Position numbers and translations under genes: made by a program. Below the pieces are notes generated by a model. It had not been told where the DNA came from, did not search any database, and worked only from the letters and a program-made list of their open reading frames with translations. A stretch of 64,000 nt of DNA. Origin: Gnetum montanum. Its lineage: Eukaryota > Streptophyta > Gnetopsida > Gnetales > Gnetaceae. Positions within the stretch are counted from its first letter, which is position 1; each line of letters opens with the position of its first letter. Of this stretch, positions 47,297-57,430 are shown piece by piece. The stretch lies in the NCBI GenBank assembly GCA_015680685.1, contig MNCI01022649.1, positions 140,068-204,067 of the forward strand, written 5' to 3'.

Positions 47297-48640
47297 TTCA
47301 TTGTCCCTTGTTTCCATCATTGGATTTATTTTCTTAAATTTGATACTCTTGAATAATTTTGATACTTTTTATTAAAGATCTCTATCATGGTACTCCATCC
47401 TCTAATTGATTCTAGTTCTAAGGATCTATACCAAAACTCTACTTTTTTATGAGTATTTTAGGAAATAACTTTAATTTCTATCAATCATTCTCTCTATTTT
47501 GTAGTGTGTAGGCATCATGGAATGCTTGAAGGTGATGTTATAGATCTACATTATATCATCCTTTAAACTTTGGAATATTATTCATATCAAGTTTCTTGAT
47601 ACAAATATCCCTTATGTGTATGTCTATTGTTTCTTTAATGTTAATCATGCTTCAAGTGGCTAATAAGAGTTCTTTATAATCTTTAAGTTTATACTCTTTA
47701 TTGTAGTAGTGATCCCACTGATGCTCATGGCATTCTCTTCTCTCATGTCTATTTCTATTTTTCTATTTTCTTCATCATCATCTATCTTCTTCTATTTTTA
47801 TGTTTTTCATGATCCCTTCTCCTTTCCCTATCATGATCCCTTAAGATTTTTCCTCCTTTGTCAAAGTATGCTAATGAGTATGATGAAAAGTATGATGAAC
47901 TTGGAGAATGGTACCAGCCAGTTCCCCATCTATGACTCCTTAATTCATTTCTCCTAGATCTGTCAAAGGTCTTAAACCTCAAATTCATCCTAACTCTAGA
48001 GTCTACCTCATCTCTTTTGAAAGTTTCTACAAGAGATGAACATAATCTTGACCTTACAAAATATTCAATGCATAGAATAGGTGATTGAGAAGTGGATTTA
48101 AAAGAACGATAAGACTTTTTAGCTTTTTATGAAACATATTCCTTATCTATAAGGATAATTATTTGTGATGCTCTCTTTCCTTTCTCTTATTCATATCTTT
48201 CCTCCATTATAACATCTTACCTTTTTTGAGTCTCTATTATCTAATATGACCTTGTTATGTTCTTAGTAACTTAATACCCTTCTTATGCATGACTCTCAAT
48301 TGATCTACTTGAAGCATAGATAGTGTTGAGCATTTAGGTGGTAAGACAATGTTATCTTGTAAGTTCCTCCATCTAAATTATTCATCCTAGTAAAAACATA
48401 AACATGAAATCAAGATCATAAGAATAATCATAAGCATATGATATTCTAGTTTGAAGCTTTCCATTCCAATATTCTTTAGTATAATTCTTGTCATTACTTT
48501 CATTAAGATCAATAGCAGATGAAGATTTCACTTTATGCATAGAATCCATTTTAAGTGTTTTAATGTTGTGTATTTTAAAAAATTATTCAAGTGTAAAACA
48601 TAAGCATCATAATACTTGATACCATGAACTATGTTAAAAT
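47297..48640 (-). pseudogene. A3 gag fragment
   Basis: The plus-strand text at 47302-47470 is recognisably parallel to A1 21170-21330 and A2 58790-58960 (the gag core around the SWYQSL and FNDKYQ positions). The stretch 47700-48000 encodes an Arg/Ser/His-rich linker (NRRRS, HDRERRRDHE), as in A1 and A2 gag. Many stops. Truncated by C1 within the core domain. Confidence 0.65.
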
Positions 48641-48665
48641 CAAATATCTAGCAAACATTGACATA

Positions 48666-48683
48666 TCCCAAGCAACAGTGCTA
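48666..48683 (-). promoter_or_regulatory. A3 primer binding site (tRNA-Asp type)
   Basis: The minus strand TAGCACTGTTGCTTGGGA is the same as A2 except for one base. It is one base from the LTR. Confidence 0.75.
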
Positions 48684-48684
48684 A

Positions 48685-49615
48685 CGATGAGTAGAAGAGA
48701 ATTTCAACACTCAATCATATAAGTCACAACTATGTAGGCATGACCAAATTATAATCAATGAATGATGATGAGATATTAGATATTCCAACACTCAACCATA
48801 CAAGTCATAAATGTTTGCATGTGATCATATCATAATCTACTTTAGGATAATGTACGTATACTAGCAAGTTAATATTAAATTTTTGATCATTGTCTTCCCA
48901 CTTAGAGTTAGTGAGGTACACGTTATATGGTTTAACTCTTAATAAGATATGATAAACTGATGTTGACTAACTCTTAATAAGGCTAAATGTAAATATGATG
49001 GAAATGATTATAGATTCTAAATCTAAGTACATGAAAATGTAAGTTTATTCTATCATATGATAATAAGCATCCATTCCTAGTTTTCTATACACATCCTAGG
49101 TTGATGTAACTATTATTTGGATTATCAAGTAACCTTACCACTAAGAGAATCAAGCAAAGTTACTACTAGGTTACCAAATAATTACACTTTACACTCAAAA
49201 CCAGTCATACTTATTTTGCATTACTAACAAACATCATAATAGTAAATGACTTCAGAAAAGTAAATGACTTAATAAAAGTAAACATTATGGAAAAATAAAT
49301 CTATGCTAAGTGATATGTTGTAATGATGAAGAATAATCTCTATCTTTAATTTTTTTCATAACTTGTGTCCAAGAACAATCCACTTAAATAAAGATTTCAT
49401 ATAACTGCAATTCACCACACTACGAGAATTTACTATAACTCTAACTTTAAGAAAATAATCTCCAAGAATTTCACTAAGTGTTGGGTAAAACTTGTTTTAA
49501 ATACAATGGTGGGTTGGTATTTATAGGCATGAACATGGCCCACTACATCATATCTACGATGATGTATGTAGAGCCATGATATCGTAGTAGTCCTTATGTA
49601 TAAGATGTTTCATCA
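48685..49615 (-). repeat. A3 5' LTR
   Basis: A 931-bp LTR, from CGATGAGTAG (first T lost) to TTTCATCA. It has a minus-strand TATA (CTATAAATACC) near 49520 and, to the right of it, palindromic CTACGATATCATGG-like U3 words (49555-49600). Similar along most of its length to 49616-50370 and, inverted, to 62292-62890. Confidence 0.75.
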
Positions 49616-50370
49616 AATATGCAATGTAAGTATACTAATTAGTTGATGATAAGTTCATGATTATTATCTTTCCACTTGGAGTTAGTGAAGTGCAAAATGT
49701 ATGGTTTAACTCTTAGTGAATTATATGATGAAATGATGTTATTAGGCTCTAAGTGTGCTAAGGGTGAACATAGTAAAAATGAATATAAATTCTATTAGTA
49801 AGTATAATGGAAATATAAAGCTATTCTAGCCTATCAATGATAAGTATCTAGTTCTAGCTTGTTGTACACATCCTAGGATAATGTAATTATTATCATGATT
49901 TTCAAGTAACTTTCCCACTAAGAAAATTAAGTAAAGTCACTACTAGGTTACCAAATGATTACACTTTATGCTCAAAACTATTCATACTTATTCTGTCCAT
50001 ACTAATGAACATGGTAATAGTAAACATCTTAGAAAATGTAATGATAAAGAAAAATTAAATCTATTTTATGTAAGATGTTGCAATGATGGAGAACAATCTC
50101 AATCCTTATTATCTCTCATGTATTACGTCCAAGAACAATCCACTTGAATAAAAATGTCATACAACTATAATTCACCACACTGTGAGCATTTACAACTAAC
50201 TCTAACTTTCAAAAAACAAACTGAAAGATTTTTACTAAGTATTATTAATAAATTATAATTTTATATGATGGTAGGATCATATTTATAAGCATGACTACAA
50301 CCCACTATATCGTATCTACATCTTATATTAAACTCTTATATCGCATCTATGATATCATATTCCTTTCTAT
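49616..50370 (-). repeat. A5: older LTR fragment, same family as A3
   Basis: Parallel to A3 LTR from about its position 190 to its end, with more differences. The first 190 bp should lie beyond A3, on its far side. The end near 50370 is decayed. Plus-strand coding DNA of A4 follows at once. Confidence 0.6.
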
Positions 50371-50372
50371 CA

Positions 50373-50600
50373 CTTGTTTTCTCACCAACTCTAAATTAAA
50401 AGACAAGATCTAACCAAGTATATAGCTCCTAAATAGTTAGATCAATTCATGATTAAATAAGTTAATCAATTAATGGCCAAACAAAAGTAGTTAGAGATGG
50501 AAAAAGAAAAGGTAACTTGGAATGCATCAGCTACAAATGCTAAGACATATGCTTATGCTAAAGTAATTACTAAAGTAGAAGAAGAGAATAAAAGGTCTAT
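50373..50600 (+). pseudogene. A4 accessory ORF, upstream fragment
   Basis: Plus-strand Lys/Glu/Gln-rich frame (VTWNASATNAKTYAYAKVIT, then KVEEENKRS) that ends in the TCTAT duplication at 50596-50600. It continues at 61055 on the other side of A2. Its 5' part is missing, cut at the A5 fragment. It is the same ORF family as A2 51645-54621. Confidence 0.55.
50596..50600. other. A2 target-site duplication TCTAT (left copy)
   Basis: The partner TCTAT at 61055-61059 follows the right LTR. It is a perfect 5-bp duplication. Confidence 0.9.
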
Positions 50601-51516
50601 TGATGAGCAGCTAGGTACCCCTACGCCCAACCATACGAATCACGGGCGTTCACACACGACTCGGTCAAATTCCGTAGACTGTAAGCACTTAACATACACT
50701 AGACTCTAACCAGCAAAACATTGGGTTAGAACAGTTGTTGTCTTCCCAATCTTATTTGTGATGTTCTAATGGTGATGGTTAAGTAAAATTGAGGCAACTA
50801 ATTTTTATAGCCTTTTTCATATCTTTCGGCATCTAATTAAGGTATGAAACGTAAGGAATGAAATATTAACTAATCTATAATTATCCTAACTTATATTCTA
50901 GCTATTCCTAGCATAAGTATCTGATCCCATCTTCCGGGCACGTTCTAAGCACTTCTAGGTTACCAGACGTTAAGCATCACTAGGTTTACCAAGTGTTGAG
51001 TTACATTCGAGATGGTCATACTTATGGCCTTTACGAACTATAAAGGAGCGATAGAAATTACAATAACAATAACAGAAACTTAAGTAATTAATAAGAAATT
51101 AACAAAGCATAAACATATTAAGCTACTGAATGCATAAAATGGCTAAGTCCAAATGCTGCAAGGAATGCTTGAAGAGTTTGTCTTTATTGTCGTCATGCTA
51201 ATGGGCTCAAATACATCAACTCTTGAATAAAGAGCCGAGCACTTTTCTTACACCTGCTGCGGGCACTTGGAAAATATTCTATCTCCTGCGGGAGCAAACT
51301 GCAAGAGCTTCGCTACAACTAATTGAAAGATGCCTCAATGAGGCGGAAGGCCCTCTTATTTATAGGCTGAAAAAGGCACCATGTAAATGGGGCCACGTCG
51401 ATGCATGTATTATGCATCAATGGGGCTACGTATACGCAACCACGTCAATGCAACCACATATACGGGGTCCTGTATATGCGGCCTAGTAGATGCAAAGACA
51501 AACTAACACTTCATCA
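50601..51516 (-). repeat. A2 3' LTR
   Basis: Starts TGATGAGCAG, ends CTTCATCA; matches 60113-61054. U3 motifs of the type ACGTATACG and ATATACGGGG at 51380-51485. The minus-strand TATA (CTATAAATAAGAGG) is near 51353-51366. Confidence 0.88.
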
Positions 51517-51530
51517 TACCCCCACGACTG
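51517..51530 (-). promoter_or_regulatory. A2 polypurine tract
   Basis: The minus strand CAGTCGTGGGGGTA abuts the 3' LTR. Confidence 0.78.
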
Positions 51531-51644
51531 AGTAAAAACTCGTCCTCGAGTTCCTCTTACAATTTGGAAGGTATGGACTTTTATTTACAACACACATGAC
51601 ACACATACATACATGACACACATCAATTTTACCAAGTTCTTGAG

Positions 51645-54621
51645 TTACAGAGAAGGACAAGTTACAAAAATGGTGGTGTTCAAAGACAAAATTGAACACC
51701 CTACTAGTCCTGGAATCTCTGTTGTGAAGAAGGATGCAAAAATGGTTGGAGAGGATCACACCGTCCTTAGGGGCAATGGTTCCGATGGTCCTTCACCAGC
51801 TTCTGGCCTATGCGGTGGAAGTGGCATTAATGATGGCTACCTCACTACGACTGCAACTTCTGGAGGTAATCAGAAAGCCTCCAAAAGGGCCCTCATCTTC
51901 TCCTCTTTGCTTCTGGGATTGTTCACTGTCCAGGAAGCTTCACGAATGTGTGTTGGAGCTGGAACTTCCCAAGGGCATGGCAATGCAAGAAGGAGTTCTT
52001 TTAGGTTGATAAACCAGGTTGTGAACTACTTTTGTTCAATGTCAAATGCTCAGATTGATGCTTGCAGCTACTGGTAGTCATTCATTTGTCGGGCCAAGTT
52101 CTCCGCGACCGCACGTTGTCCTTTAAAGCTCGTGCGGAGGACTTCAAGTTCCACGTTGGTTGTTTCCAATTTCTACTTCATTGCTTTGTGCGCTTGGAAC
52201 TTGTCCTTGTATAAGAAATATGAGATGGCCACTTGTTTCTCCAATTTGGACCATGGTCTCCCAGCTATGAGCATGGCCAAGTTTGCATAATGAAGGTTCG
52301 CAACCTCCATGTATTCTATCATTTCTTCAATCTGTAGCTCCTTAAGGTGGATTTCAGCTTAATTATAGGCATTCAACCCATTGAAGATAGGTTGCCATAC
52401 ATCACCTCCATCTCGGAGTTGCTAAAGCGTTTGGTTCATTTTAGCTTTTGTGACTTGAATATGCTTTTCGTTGACTTCCTTTTGCAACCCCACTTGGTCC
52501 TTGTAATGATTCTTGATTCTTTCAAATTTTAGGGCTTTATTTTTCCAAGCGGTAATTTCAATAGTAGATTTTTGTCGCAAGGCCTGAACCTCCTCCATGG
52601 ACAAATTTTGGTTCTCAATTATCAGCATTCACCCTGGCTAGCTCTTCCTACTGTTGGTGGATAAAATTTTTCATGTGTTCATTTTCCACACCAACATTAC
52701 GCAAGCAATGAACCTTCACGGTCAATCCAATGTTCTCCTGGTAAACCTCTGCCAAGTAGTTTTCTAAATGATATGACCAAGCATCTGTCGAGGCCTTATC
52801 AAAGATTACCGACTCTCGCTCATCCTCTGCTATCTGAAGTTTGAGCTGAAGCTATTGAAAAGCTTCATCTCTGGAGATTTCATGGTCGAGGAGAGCTGGA
52901 TTGACAAGTTTGGCTCTTAATTCGGCAACTTCTGTCATCAAGCGTTGACAAGTGGCTTGAGTAACTTCAAGTTGCCCTTCCAAGATGAGGATCTTACCTC
53001 TTGCTAATAGCAGCTCTGACTGGGTTTCAATGATGTTATCCAGAAGGTCAAAGACATCTGGAAGCAGTTGTCCAGTTCCCACCAGTTGGTCCAATAGTTC
53101 TTCGTGTTGGACTACATCCATCCTGCTACGTGAAGTTCTAGTGGACATCTGTACATCTTGAAGCCCATGCATATTTGGTATAGACATCGTCGGTGCATTG
53201 AGAACTGTAGCAATCATGTCAGCAACCACTTTAGTCACAACCTCCTATCCCTAGTGCTGCATCACCAGGACTGTCACCCCTTCACCATATTCCAAGCGTA
53301 CCAAGAAGGTAGCAGCATTCCCTGAAATTTCAAAGAATAACTATTGGGTCGATACTATTACCTCTCAAATGCTTGGATCTATTCTGGTTTGCACTTCTTC
53401 TTGGGCGGTGGAGAACATCGGTCCTACTCTTTCCAGCAAGCTGACTGATCAAGCCACTTGCTCTAGGTGGCTCATTACAGGGTGATAGACCGAAGGTTCT
53501 TCCCCTCCACCAATTCTACTTGATTGCTCTTGCTGGCTCAAGAGTGTTTGCTGGATTACGTGGATACGTTTTGCAATGGTTTGCGAGCCCGACCTTGTTG
53601 CTTACTCAGGTGGTGGAGGTGGTTGTTGCTCCTCCTCTGTCTTTGTGGTGGCAATAGTTTTATCCTTCATCATTTCTCGCCAAGAGGTAGTCGGGGCGTG
53701 TTGGATTACATCATTGGAGTACCGTGCTATCCTTGCCCATTTGCACAACTTCTAGATTAGGCAGGGAAAGGGGAGAGCTCGTCTTCCATGTTCACTTTCA
53801 GCAAACCTCTTTTCAATCTCTAAGAATAGCAGTTGTGGAAGACTCATTGGGAATTTCCCACTCAAGGCGGCACAGGCACGAGTGAAGAAGGCTATGATTT
53901 TGCTAGGTCTTACCATTGGGTTCAAGTGGTAAGACGTGATTTTTGAGTACACCCTTTTCTACCGTGGTCAAAGAGCCGAATTCCTTGCACTCCACCCCAT
54001 AGCACCATTTGGTCCATTCCACCTTTACCTCTGGGTCAGCTCATTTTAGAATCTCCACCACATCTGCTCCAGTCTCAGGCAACCCCAGAGCTTATACTAT
54101 TGCCTTAGAAGAGTAAAAGACATAAATGTCTTTGATTCTTACTCTAGACCCTGGTTGCCGATTCGTCCAGAAGAGATAGGTCTTACCTAAGTACCATTCA
54201 CCACTGGTTGTGATGATTGGCCACATCGAAGNCTGATAATTGGCCACATCAGAGAGTTTTGCAGTTAGAGCCTCACTTCCTCTGGTGCGTTCTCGAGGAA
54301 TGGTCCAAATTTTAGCTCTTGGAGGACCATCTATTGTACCTCGTGTGGCTTTATAGCGTCAAGACAGGCCTGGGTCAGGGTGACCTCAAGCCTTGATGCT
54401 ATTCCCGAAGTCTCATCCCCTTGTGATTGCTTGCTAGGAATCTCCTCTTCGGGAATCTGATAGACAGATTCCACATCAGCTGCATTGTAGAGGGGGCCAA
54501 TTTCATGAGAACCCTCTGCATGCTCTAGTTGTTGCGTGCCTTGTCCCCTTCTAGTTCACGGGTGCTTGTCCCTTGGTTGGGATGGTCCTTCACCCCTTAG
54601 ATGCCTTGGTTTGGGTGCCAT
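51645..54621 (-). pseudogene. A2 accessory ORF: ~990-codon coiled-coil protein in place of pol
   Basis: Starts at ATG 54621 (MAPKPRHLRGEG) and ends TAA at 51645-51647, about 130 bp before the 3' LTR. The N-terminal third has MVLQELKFGPFLENAPEE and a block GRRALPFPCLI..LC, which resembles the end of the putative plant transposon protein domain. The middle is Gln/Pro/Glu-rich. Residues encoded by 52422-53238 form long heptad-rich coiled coils (HEELLDQLV, ILEGQLEVTQATCQRLMTEV). The C-terminus has ANLHYANLAMLIAGRPW and PCPWEVP, both conserved in A4. About fifteen stops at former Gln/Trp/Arg codons and one assembly seam interrupt it. There are no introns. The function is unknown; a structural or targeting role is possible. 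Confidence 0.7.
54211..54253. other. Single-N assembly seam in the A2 ORF
   Basis: The N at 54232 separates two near-identical ~20-bp pieces (TGATGATTGGCCACATC and TGATAATTGGCCACATC). It is probably a contig overlap that was not merged. It adds about 22 false bases to the ORF. Confidence 0.7.
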
Positions 54622-54882
54622 CTGCAATTAACATAACCACCCATTAGACTATGCATAAGTAGCTCAAACTTGGTCCTTATACACTTTCTCAGTTTAACTA
54701 AGTTATGTTGTTGGCACAGGCATTTCTTAAAGTCCCCCAGAGTGTTAATTCATGGGTTAAAACCAAAAACAACAAGGTATGAGTTGAAGTTTAAATGATT
54801 ATTTTAGTTTCTTCCCTTAGAGGTGCAAAGCCTTAATTGACTAACTAATTAATTAATTAATTAACTACAGATAGACTTCGCC

Positions 54883-54905
54883 CCCCCCCCTCCTCACGAC
54901 TGAGA
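54883..54905 (-). promoter_or_regulatory. Internal polypurine-like tract in A2
   Basis: The minus strand has a run of ten G just after CAGTCGTGAGGA, which resembles the 3' polypurine tract CAGTCGTGGGGG. The corresponding A1 tract is near 15468. It could be a central second primer for plus-strand DNA. Confidence 0.4.
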
Positions 54906-55055
54906 GCATACCTCTGGGTGTTCAAGAGGGTAAGGATCGATTGATAAGGACGTGCGATGGAATGTAGGTACTCGGGAAGAAGGCAGGTAGAAAAAATAAC
55001 AAAATCTCCCCCCAATTTGTTTGCAAAATGATGAAATTTCAAAGTGCAACAAGTG

Positions 55056-55165
55056 TATATATAGGGGTTGGGCGCTACATTGACGGGGCCGCATATACAT
55101 GGCCATGTATACGCAGGGGACTGCGTATATGGGGCCCCATATACGTAGGGTGTTGCATCTGTTGA
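55056..55165 (-). promoter_or_regulatory. A2 internal promoter-like region
   Basis: On the minus strand, palindromes built of CGTATA/CATATACG and GGCC words (a perfect 22-bp palindrome at 55124-55145; another near-perfect one at 55091-55114) lie just upstream of a TATA box, TATATATA at 55056-55063. The A2 LTR U3 has the same words before its own TATA. The accessory ORF begins about 440 bp downstream. Confidence 0.6.
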
Positions 55166-56400
55166 CCAGCGTTGACCAACCCATAAAAGGCCAGAAATGA
55201 TAAATTTGAAATGTCAAATTGGGGCAGTTGAAATGTGTGAAAGGCCTAGTCATGGTTGAGGATAGGAGGAAGGTAATTGGGACACAAAAAAGAGTCAAAA
55301 ATAGAAAAATGGGACTCCAAAAGAACTCTGCAGGGAAGAAATCAAGCGATGGGACCCTAAAAATAATCAACCATGAAATCCAAAGGATGGGAGACTTAAC
55401 AAGTAGGACCAAGAATATGTAGGTGGGTCCTCCCCATAGTAATTAATAGCCTTAGTAGCCCCTGCATATCCTCAACACCAAGGTCCATGGGCCTCGACGT
55501 TAAGAAGTGGTGTTTGCCAGTTAAGATGCCTACCCAAGAGATCCCGCCAAGGCATGAGAAGCCCAAGGAGACCACGATGAACTTGCAAAAAATAAAATGG
55601 GTAGTGAGGTGAGTTATGAAGAGAAATGGGGGCAGAAAAAGATGAGAGAATGGAAATTCTAATCATTGGTCACATGAAATCTTGTTTCAGTTGTGGTTAA
55701 GTGACTTGGTAGAACCTGTCCTGAGTTTAGAGCCAAAACCATCCACATTTAGTGACATCACAGCAATAGACGAAGCCTCGGCCATCCCCTGAGGAAGCAA
55801 ATATGCACCCATAGAGAACCACCATCCCAATAAATAGGAGAGGAGGGATGTGAAACAGGACGAAGTTAGAGGGGATGAAGGAAGTCCCATAACCAGTGCT
55901 TGTGGCCCGTGAGAGGTAGTCTAAGGGGTGTGCTTTGAATTCCCACATAGTGATGGTATAATTTTTTTTCTTTTTTTGGGGGAACCACACCATGCAAAAA
56001 CCCATGTGTGTTCGCATGCATTCAACCAAGGAGTGTGCTTTGAATCCTCATTTTTTTTTTTGAATTTTTTTGGTGAGGACCACACCATGCAAGGTCGAAC
56101 TATCCAGAAACTTCCATGGAGCAAAGAATGTGGAGTGGTAGGAAATCCGTAAGGACACATCAGTAACTCAGGGAATAGGAGAGAGCAAAAAATGTTGCAT
56201 TCCCCTTGAATTCACACCCAATTCAAACCATTGGATCATCCCTAAGTCTGGGAACTACACAAGTCACACATTAATTATAATTTTTTTAAGTGAAGGGGTT
56301 GCATGTTCTCAACAAAAGGAAAACCATGGAGTGGGTGAATGGATGGATGACATGGACTCACTACCAATTTTATGAGTTAAAAATAAACATAAAGTCTAAA
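55166..56400 (-). other. A2 untranslated segment homologous to A1 15500-16500
   Basis: Shares with A1 the blocks GTGGGTCCTCCCCA (55423) and ACCACACCATGCAAA (55984), and an internal near-duplicate of the latter at 56080. Small ORFs here overlap in several frames and are not convincing. Confidence 0.5.
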
Positions 56401-56770
56401 GACAACCATGCGAGAGTGGGAGCTAGATAATGAGGTGGACTATTACATTACCCATCGGAACAAAAACCATCTACGCCAAACACCTAATGACAATAAGATG
56501 AAGGGCTAGCAATCACGTGAAAAATGAAACACACACAAAGAAATGGAAAATAATTAAAGAAAGGAAAAACTTAATAAGAATTGGCAAACGTATATACAAT
56601 GTTGAAAAAAAAAGTGTAAAACAAACAAAAAAGTGTAAAACAAAAAATTACAAAATGGTGAGGGGTGTAGTGAAATGGATTAGCATGGATGATGGTCTCC
56701 CCCATGACTGGGTGGAAAGGAGGAGACGCAGAAGGTGGAGCAAGGTTGATGGACCTCTTCCATTTTATCC
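56401..56770 (-). other. Junction where A2 lost RT-RNase H-integrase
   Basis: To the right the sequence follows the A1 protease (collinear with A1 near 19190-19220 from about 56750). To the left it follows the post-integrase segment. The about 350 bp between is A-rich and matched to neither. About 2.7 kb of A1 pol has no counterpart. Confidence 0.5.
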
Positions 56771-57430
56771 ATGCATTCAACGTAGGCTCGTACAATCCCC
56801 TCAGACGGTTCCATGCACAATGCACTACTAGTAGGATCAGCTGTCAACCGCTGGGTGCCCTCTTGGTTAATGGCTGCTGCGTATAGGCACTGTTGAACAA
56901 GTGATTTCTTGGTACACCAACTACATTCTTGAATGGATATCAGCTTGGTGGACCATAACTATTGCACACAGTTACACCCTGAGTCACTGTACGTGATGCA
57001 TGGACCATGCTTCTTCTCAATCTTCTTGAAAGAATTTTCCTTTGAAATTTCAAGGGACAAATCTTAGAGTCCTAGTCGTGCATCCACCGTGCTTAGCTAG
57101 GCTCTTCCCATGATGATTGGGAAGTTCCCCTTGCAGTTCTCCACATGGATAACCAGGAAATCAGCAGGATTGGACCACCCACAAACGATGGTCACAATGT
57201 CCACCACTCCCAAGGGAACAATGATGGACTAGTCTGCTAGTTTGAGCTGAATGTTGCTCTTCTTTAGCAGGGGCAAGTTCCAATTCTTGTACATGTCATG
57301 AGAGATCAAATTGACTCTTGACCCCGAGTCCAGAAGAGCTTTATAGAGCTCATTTCTTGCCACCCGAAGATAGATGAGGGGACTTCTTAGATCAACCAAT
57401 TTTTGGGGAAGGTGACCTGCCTTTATCTAA
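56771..57430 (-). pseudogene. A2 aspartic protease
   Basis: The catalytic loop reads ALLDSGSRVNLI, with DSG at 57322-57330 intact. Downstream there are blocks like those of A1 (APMIMGRA-type flap near 57100) and the RQ/W-rich tail near 56830-56900. It would have matured Gag. Stops are scattered. It is directly downstream of gag and is the last pol domain present. Confidence 0.72.

Larger units (their letters stand above)
47297..49615 (-). mobile_element. A3: Athila-like element, 5' part
   Basis: The 5' LTR (48685-49615), primer site and gag read leftward. Gag is broken by C1 at about 47297, and the rest of A3 is not in the window. The right edge abuts an older LTR fragment of the same type (A5). 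Confidence 0.7.

Noticed and set aside
55687-56160. Several ORFs of 65-100 codons around 56 kb
   Set aside because: Low-complexity T/A runs and an internal near-duplicate in an untranslated segment; no family recognised.
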